Source: Paenibacillus sp. R14(2021)
GTDB taxonomy: Bacteria; Bacillota; Bacilli; Paenibacillales; Paenibacillaceae
Assembly (NCBI RefSeq): GCF_019431355.1
Contig: NZ_CP080269.1
Span: forward strand, 868,001 to 932,000
Direction: 5' to 3'
DNA length: 64,000 nt
Shown here: one piece after another, positions 62,127-64,000 of the stretch
Position numbering within the stretch: position 1 is the stretch's first letter
Layout of the letters: each line of letters begins with the position of its first letter
Made by a program: the position numbers and the translations under genes
Notes under the pieces: generated by a model
What the model saw: the letters and a program-made list of their open reading frames with translations, nothing else
Told to the model about the DNA's origin: nothing
Databases searched by the model: none

Positions 62127-63080
62127 ATGGAAAAGAAAGAAGCGGAGCGCGGAGAGGATGAAATCAGAGGCGTCCTCCACAAGTTTGAACAGGATGAGCT
62201 CGTCGAGCTGCTATCCACAGGCAAGTCAGGTTCGGAGCTGAACACGCTTTTGTTGGAAGTGTTTCGGCGACGGAATGCTAATAGATCGCCGGGTGAGCTC
62301 TTGCGTAGTTACAAAGAAAATCGGTTCGTGAAGCCAGCAACTGTCGATCCAATCGCACTGAAGCAATTGGAGCTTGAACTGCTTAGAATCGCGCAGAGCC
62401 ATAAATATACGCCAATCCAGCTGTCGCCTGTAGCTCCGCTTGGCTCGTGCTCGGTCGTTGCGCCGGCCGATCAGAACAAAGTCATTTCCGCGCTCCGGGG
62501 AACAGAGGTTCTCGCGGACGTGACCAATTTAATCGCCCTTCATATTGCGGACGGCGTCAAGTCGGGCGACCTGCAGAATCATTCTGACCTGGTTCGTTTC
62601 TCCTCAACGCACCGGCATGTAAGAGCGCAGAAGTTTCCAAATCTGCCTGGCATGCTGGCACATTTCAGCCTGTATGCGATGGTTACTTCCGGGAAGGACA
62701 TCGGCTCATACGGATTCGAAAAGCAGGCAATCTGGGAACATATTGCGGCGTACAGGCAGATCTTTCGGTCGAAGTATCAGTCAGAAATCGAAATAATTAT
62801 TAATGCACGAGGTGGGTACAACGACAGCGAGGGGCTGGTTGAACGGATCGTTCGGCACATCGGGGAGCAAGCACCTGATATGACGGTTAAAGCCAATAAA
62901 GCATTTTCTGCCAATACCTACTACAGAGGAATGCAGTTTACGATCAAAACAACTATTGGTGGACGCGAGTACAACATTGGCGATGGCGGCTTCGTGGATT
63001 GGACCCAGCAGCTGCTCGAAAATAAAAAGGAACGTATGCTGATCAGTGCTATCGGACTCGACCGACTGCTGATGCCCTAA
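62127..63080 (+). CDS. orphan protein, possibly class II aminoacyl-tRNA-synthetase-like
   Basis: A protein of about 317 residues (332 from an upstream GTG at 62082). The N-terminal about 80 residues are helical and acidic. The middle has VAPLGSCSVVAPADQNK and FSSTHRHVRAQKF, and the end has GGREYNIGDGGFVDWTQQLL and LISAIGLDRLL. The last block resembles motif 3 of class II synthetases (Gly-rich strand plus GxxR), but no anticodon-binding domain or tRNA role can be shown. Function is unknown and the assignment is an inference. No close operon partner. Confidence 0.5.
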   Translation: MEKKEAERGEDEIRGVLHKFEQDELVELLSTGKSGSELNTLLLEVFRRRNANRSPGELLRSYKENRFVKPATVDPIALKQLELELLRIAQSHKYTPIQLSPVAPLGSCSVVAPADQNKVISALRGTEVLADVTNLIALHIADGVKSGDLQNHSDLVRFSSTHRHVRAQKFPNLPGMLAHFSLYAMVTSGKDIGSYGFEKQAIWEHIAAYRQIFRSKYQSEIEIIINARGGYNDSEGLVERIVRHIGEQAPDMTVKANKAFSANTYYRGMQFTIKTTIGGREYNIGDGGFVDWTQQLLENKKERMLISAIGLDRLLMP

Positions 63081-63125
63081 GAGACGAAAAAGTGCAAGAG
63101 ATGAATAGGCAAATGCTCCGCTTAT

Positions 63126-63144
63126 AGGACACGATAGTTAAATG
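63126..63144 (+). repeat. copy 6 of the CGGGnACGATAGyT intergenic motif
   Basis: AGGACACGATAGTTAAATG lies behind the orphan gene and in front of a terminator. Confidence 0.4.
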
Positions 63145-63149
63145 AAAAG

Positions 63150-63184
63150 AGGAGCAGGCTGCCGCGGCAACCTGTTCCTTTTTA
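63150..63184 (+). terminator. terminator
   Basis: AGGAGCAGGCTGCC (63150-63163) pairs with GGCAACCTGTTCCT (63166-63179) using G-U pairs, followed by TTTTT. Confidence 0.75.
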
Positions 63185-63211
63185 CATATCGAATCGCTCT
63201 GAAAAGCACTT

Positions 63212-63217
63212 TATAAT
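63212..63217 (+). promoter_or_regulatory. -10 box of the sensor-kinase gene
   Basis: TATAAT lies 18 bases before the start codon region, with GGAGG between them. Confidence 0.45.
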
Positions 63218-63234
63218 GCCGGAGGACGGAGAAC

Positions 63235-64000
63235 ATGTACAACCCTTTAAAAGTTTTTCGCTGGAATCGCATATTTTTTGCCTGCTTTGCCGGATCTATT
63301 TTCATTCTGACGCTTATTATTACTTGGATTTCTTATACGGTTTCATCCCAGGAATTATCGAAAACCACATCATACTATCAACAAGCGCTGCTGACCGAAT
63401 TAAGCAAAAAATTGGTGATCCAACTGAACGCGATCGAACAAATCTCGCTCTCCACAACGCTCAACATGGATTTTCTCGATTATCTCTCGTATAACGGAGA
63501 CGATTATACCCGCCACAAAAAAATTAACGATACGCTGCAATATTTGACCAATATTGCAAATAGCGTTTCAAGCATCTTCTCCATTCATCTCTACATCGAG
63601 CACCCGGTTCTTTCCGACTGGCAAAGACCCGTGCAATTTTACAATTTTTCGCGTTTGCAAAAGGAGAGCTGGTACCCGGCGGTAAAAACGACCGATTTTA
63701 CCTGGATCGGAGAACATACCATCGACACGTTCCAAGGGCAAGTCTCCGTCTTGAGTTTCGCAAGAAAAATCTACTCCAGCAAAGATGAATATAAAGGGCT
63801 GATCGTAATAAACGTGAAGGCATCCGCGATCCGGAGTCTGATTCAGGCCGGATCGGATTCCGCTAACCGCATGCTGTTTAATTCCGGGGGGAATCTCCTC
63901 GTCGGGGTGGGCCAGCCTATCGCGGAAAACATCTCGACTTATATAAAAGATCCGATAAGCGGAGCCGGAAGCCTACGAATCGATGCAAAGAATCACCAAC
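63235..64000 (+). CDS. N-terminal part of a YesM-like sensor histidine kinase (runs off the window)
   Basis: The frame is open from ATG 63235 (behind GGAGGACGGAG) to the window edge, 255 residues so far. A transmembrane helix at about 14-34 (FACFAGSIFILTLIITWISY) is followed by an extracellular sensor-like domain with SNSVSSIFSIHLYIEHPV-type text. This layout (helix, large outside domain) is that of YesM/LytS-type two-component kinases; the HAMP and kinase domains would lie outside. An AraC-type YesN partner is expected downstream. A solitary AraC/membrane fusion is an alternative. Confidence 0.65.
   Translation, partial: MYNPLKVFRWNRIFFACFAGSIFILTLIITWISYTVSSQELSKTTSYYQQALLTELSKKLVIQLNAIEQISLSTTLNMDFLDYLSYNGDDYTRHKKINDTLQYLTNIANSVSSIFSIHLYIEHPVLSDWQRPVQFYNFSRLQKESWYPAVKTTDFTWIGEHTIDTFQGQVSVLSFARKIYSSKDEYKGLIVINVKASAIRSLIQAGSDSANRMLFNSGGNLLVGVGQPIAENISTYIKDPISGAGSLRIDAKNHQ

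Noticed and set aside
1-64000. tRNA, rRNA or CRISPR loci
   Set aside because: I found no cloverleaf-type sequence, no rRNA segments and no regularly spaced direct repeats with spacers by reading; a dedicated scan was not possible.

Overview
The window looks like the chromosome of a soil Paenibacillus or close relative (Firmicutes, Bacillales). The indications are strong AGGAGG-type ribosome binding sites with frequent GTG/TTG starts, a Tlp-type small spore protein, a Bacillus-type class III fructose-1,6-bisphosphatase, sugar ABC transporters without their own ATPase, several AraC-family regulators, a giant secreted subtilase with C-terminal SLH (S-layer) domains, and a YesM-like sensor kinase at the right edge. 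Assignments rest on reading the translated sequence; no database search was run.

Layout. (1) 0.7-14.7 kb: two carbohydrate uptake and catabolism loci with a PhyH/AraC pair between them. The first has a divergent GntR repressor, an enolase-superfamily sugar-acid dehydratase, two permeases and a binding lipoprotein. The second is an operon of dehydrogenase, AraC regulator, sugar isomerase/epimerase, binding lipoprotein and two permeases. (2) 15.0-24.3 kb: a DeoR-controlled ribose-type ABC operon with a PfkB kinase, RbsA-like ATPase, two permeases, binding protein, TIM-barrel epimerase and AraB-like ribulokinase, probably for an unusual pentose or ketose. (3) 24.4-31.0 kb: a 2208-residue cell-surface protease on the minus strand. 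(4) 31.4-36.3 kb: a small P-loop kinase, a group II intron sitting just behind that gene's terminator, fbp and tlp. (5) 36.5-46.6 kb: a decayed stretch with a broken oligopeptide ATPase tail, a frameshifted GH172-type gene, gene fragments and short repeats, between intact genes for an alpha/beta hydrolase, a flavodoxin-fold reductase, an AraC regulator and a heparinase II/III-like lyase. (6) 46.6-56.5 kb: the most unusual part, two ECF sigma-factor loci built with VOC (glyoxalase/bleomycin-resistance fold) and GyrI-like ligand-binding modules, separated by a divergent GAPDH and an IS110-family element with a nonsense codon. (7) 57-64 kb: a nucleotide kinase-like protein, an isochorismatase-family hydrolase, an AraC-Gfo/Idh/MocA-isomerase sugar locus, an orphan protein and the start of a sensor kinase.

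The best candidate for a little-described system is region 6. In one locus the sigma factor ends in what reads as half a VOC domain and is followed by overlapping genes for VOC, GyrI-like, VOC-VOC and VOC-VOC proteins. In the other, sigma, a concanavalin/LamG-like domain and two VOC domains are fused in one 637-residue protein, followed by a LamG-GyrI protein with a one-base frameshift. No anti-sigma factor is visible. The last-strand glutamate used for metal binding in catalytic VOC enzymes is replaced in every copy, so ligand sensing is more likely than catalysis.

The window also holds short intergenic repeat families, several single-base lesions in otherwise readable genes, and well-formed terminators.
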